DNA of 6,088 nt, taken from positions 1 through 6,088 of the forward strand of contig CAJOQF010000316.1 in NCBI GenBank assembly GCA_905236295.1. Reading direction: 5' to 3'. Both the position numbers and the translations under genes were made by a program. The stretch is from an uncultured Eubacterium sp. (GTDB lineage: Bacteria; Bacillota; Clostridia; Lachnospirales; Lachnospiraceae). Positions within the stretch are counted from its first letter, which is position 1. Every line of letters starts with the position of its first letter. This document shows, in pieces, positions 5,337 to 6,088 of the stretch. The notes beneath the pieces are model-generated. The model ran no database searches and was not told the DNA's origin. It worked only from the letters and a program-made list of their open reading frames with translations.

Positions 5337-6088
5337 ATGTTAACTATGATTCTTAAGATGTCCGGCATCACACTGCTTTATATCCTTTTGGTGGCTGTAG
5401 TGTGGCGTTGGACTAAAGAAAAAGGTCTAAACACTAAACGAAAAATAATCATAGGTATCATTTTTGGCATGAGTTCGGTTATGTCCACTCATTTTGGAGT
5501 GCCATATGAGACTATGGTTGTCAATGTGCGTGACGTGGGTCCGCTCTCAGCGGGCCTGTTTTTCTCGCCCATTTCGGGCATTATCGCAGGATTGATAGGC
5601 GGAATAGAGCGATACATCGCAGGAACCTATTTTGGAGTGGGCAGTTATACAACTGTTGCCTGCAGCCTTTCTACGTGTCTGGCGGGTTTTGTGGCCTGGA
5701 TACTTTACAGTAAAGTTTTCAGGGGCAAGAAGCCTTCGCCGTTTTATGCGTTTTTTATGGGCGCGGTTATGGAAGTATTCCATATGTACGCAGTATTTAT
5801 CACGCATAAAGACGATATGCGTATGGCGTTTTCGGTTGTAAGCAAATGTGCCGTGCCAATGATCGTATTTTCGGGCATTGCACTGACCATATCATCCATA
5901 CTTCTTCAGGTTCTTACAAAAGAATGGGTAAATCCATTTAAAAAGCATGATGCAGAGACAATTCCCGTTTCACAGAAGTTCCAAAGATGGTTGTTTATAA
6001 TCACATCAATCGTGATAGTCGGAAACTTTGTATTTACATTTCTGCTGCAGACCCAGTCTACAGAGCAAAACTGCAAGGAAAATCTCGA
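5337..6088 (+). CDS. Membrane sensor with 5TMR-LYT-type domain, probable PP2C phosphatase (3' partial)
   Basis: The frame is open from ATG 5337 for 250 codons to the window edge with no stop. An in-frame TAA at 5310-5312 and no other start codon exclude a longer N-terminus. ATG 5346 or 5358 are alternatives, because the Shine-Dalgarno is weak (GGGG at 5323-5326). Hydrophobic segments lie at about 10-23, 37-50, 70-90, 105-125, 137-155, 172-193 and 219-237. The stretch VVNVRDVGPLSAGLFFSPISG...GGIERY (61-93) matches the 5TMR domain of LytS-like sensors, where an N-x-R-D motif precedes an alternating Gly-rich helix. The last helix (219-237) would lead into an extracytoplasmic region starting at about 238. 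The gap to the kinase gene is 28 bases, so it is the third gene of the operon. In comparable loci such proteins end in a PP2C/SpoIIE domain that dephosphorylates the STAS partner. That part is not in the window, and a histidine kinase or diguanylate cyclase output is also possible. Confidence 0.8.
   Translation, partial: MLTMILKMSGITLLYILLVAVVWRWTKEKGLNTKRKIIIGIIFGMSSVMSTHFGVPYETMVVNVRDVGPLSAGLFFSPISGIIAGLIGGIERYIAGTYFGVGSYTTVACSLSTCLAGFVAWILYSKVFRGKKPSPFYAFFMGAVMEVFHMYAVFITHKDDMRMAFSVVSKCAVPMIVFSGIALTISSILLQVLTKEWVNPFKKHDAETIPVSQKFQRWLFIITSIVIVGNFVFTFLLQTQSTEQNCKENL

Noticed and set aside
5547..5841. Two overlapping short frames (minus 5547-5807, plus 5632-5841) inside the membrane sensor region
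   Set aside because: The long open frame from 5337 encodes a coherent polytopic protein with 5TMR features; these are alternative-frame shadows of it.

Overview
The window looks like a chromosomal segment of an anaerobic low-to-mid-GC Firmicute, most likely of the Lachnospiraceae/Clostridia type. This is an inference from four things: strong AGGAGG-type ribosome binding sites, consensus sigma-A promoters, iron-sulfur/flavin redox genes together with a PucR-type regulator, and an RsbV/RsbW-like partner-switching module headed for a membrane sensor. No mobile element, CRISPR array, tRNA or rRNA was seen.

Left part (1-2302, + strand). The window opens inside a 2[4Fe-4S] ferredoxin-type subunit. 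It is followed at once by a 558-residue FAD-binding oxidoreductase of the fumarate reductase/AprA superfamily. The pair resembles the beta and alpha subunits of dissimilatory-type adenylylsulfate reductase (AprBA) in order and design. However, the substrate-site histidine of that superfamily appears to be replaced, so the substrate is uncertain. The operon ends in a long rho-independent hairpin. Directly after it lies a 5'-truncated remnant of a uroporphyrinogen decarboxylase (URO-D)-family methyltransferase-like gene.

Middle (2318-4373, - strand). A short flavodoxin has its own near-perfect sigma-A promoter and an inverted repeat at the predicted transcript start. Upstream of it on the same strand is a 517-residue PucR/CdaR-type transcriptional regulator.

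Right part (4501-6088, + strand). A consensus promoter drives three closely spaced genes: a STAS-domain anti-sigma-factor antagonist (RsbV/SpoIIAA-like), a GHKL serine kinase/anti-sigma factor (RsbW/SpoIIAB-like), and the N-terminal 250 residues of a polytopic protein with a 5TMR-LYT-type membrane sensor domain. That protein runs off the window. By analogy with known partner-switching systems, its unseen C-terminus is probably a PP2C/SpoIIE-type phosphatase. If so, the three would form a self-contained circuit: an external ligand controls the phosphatase, the phosphatase dephosphorylates the STAS protein, and the STAS protein captures the kinase. No sigma factor is visible, so the output target is unknown.

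The window holds no gene-free stretch over 300 bases. The longest intergenic region (4374-4565) is the divergent promoter region between the regulator and the STAS gene.
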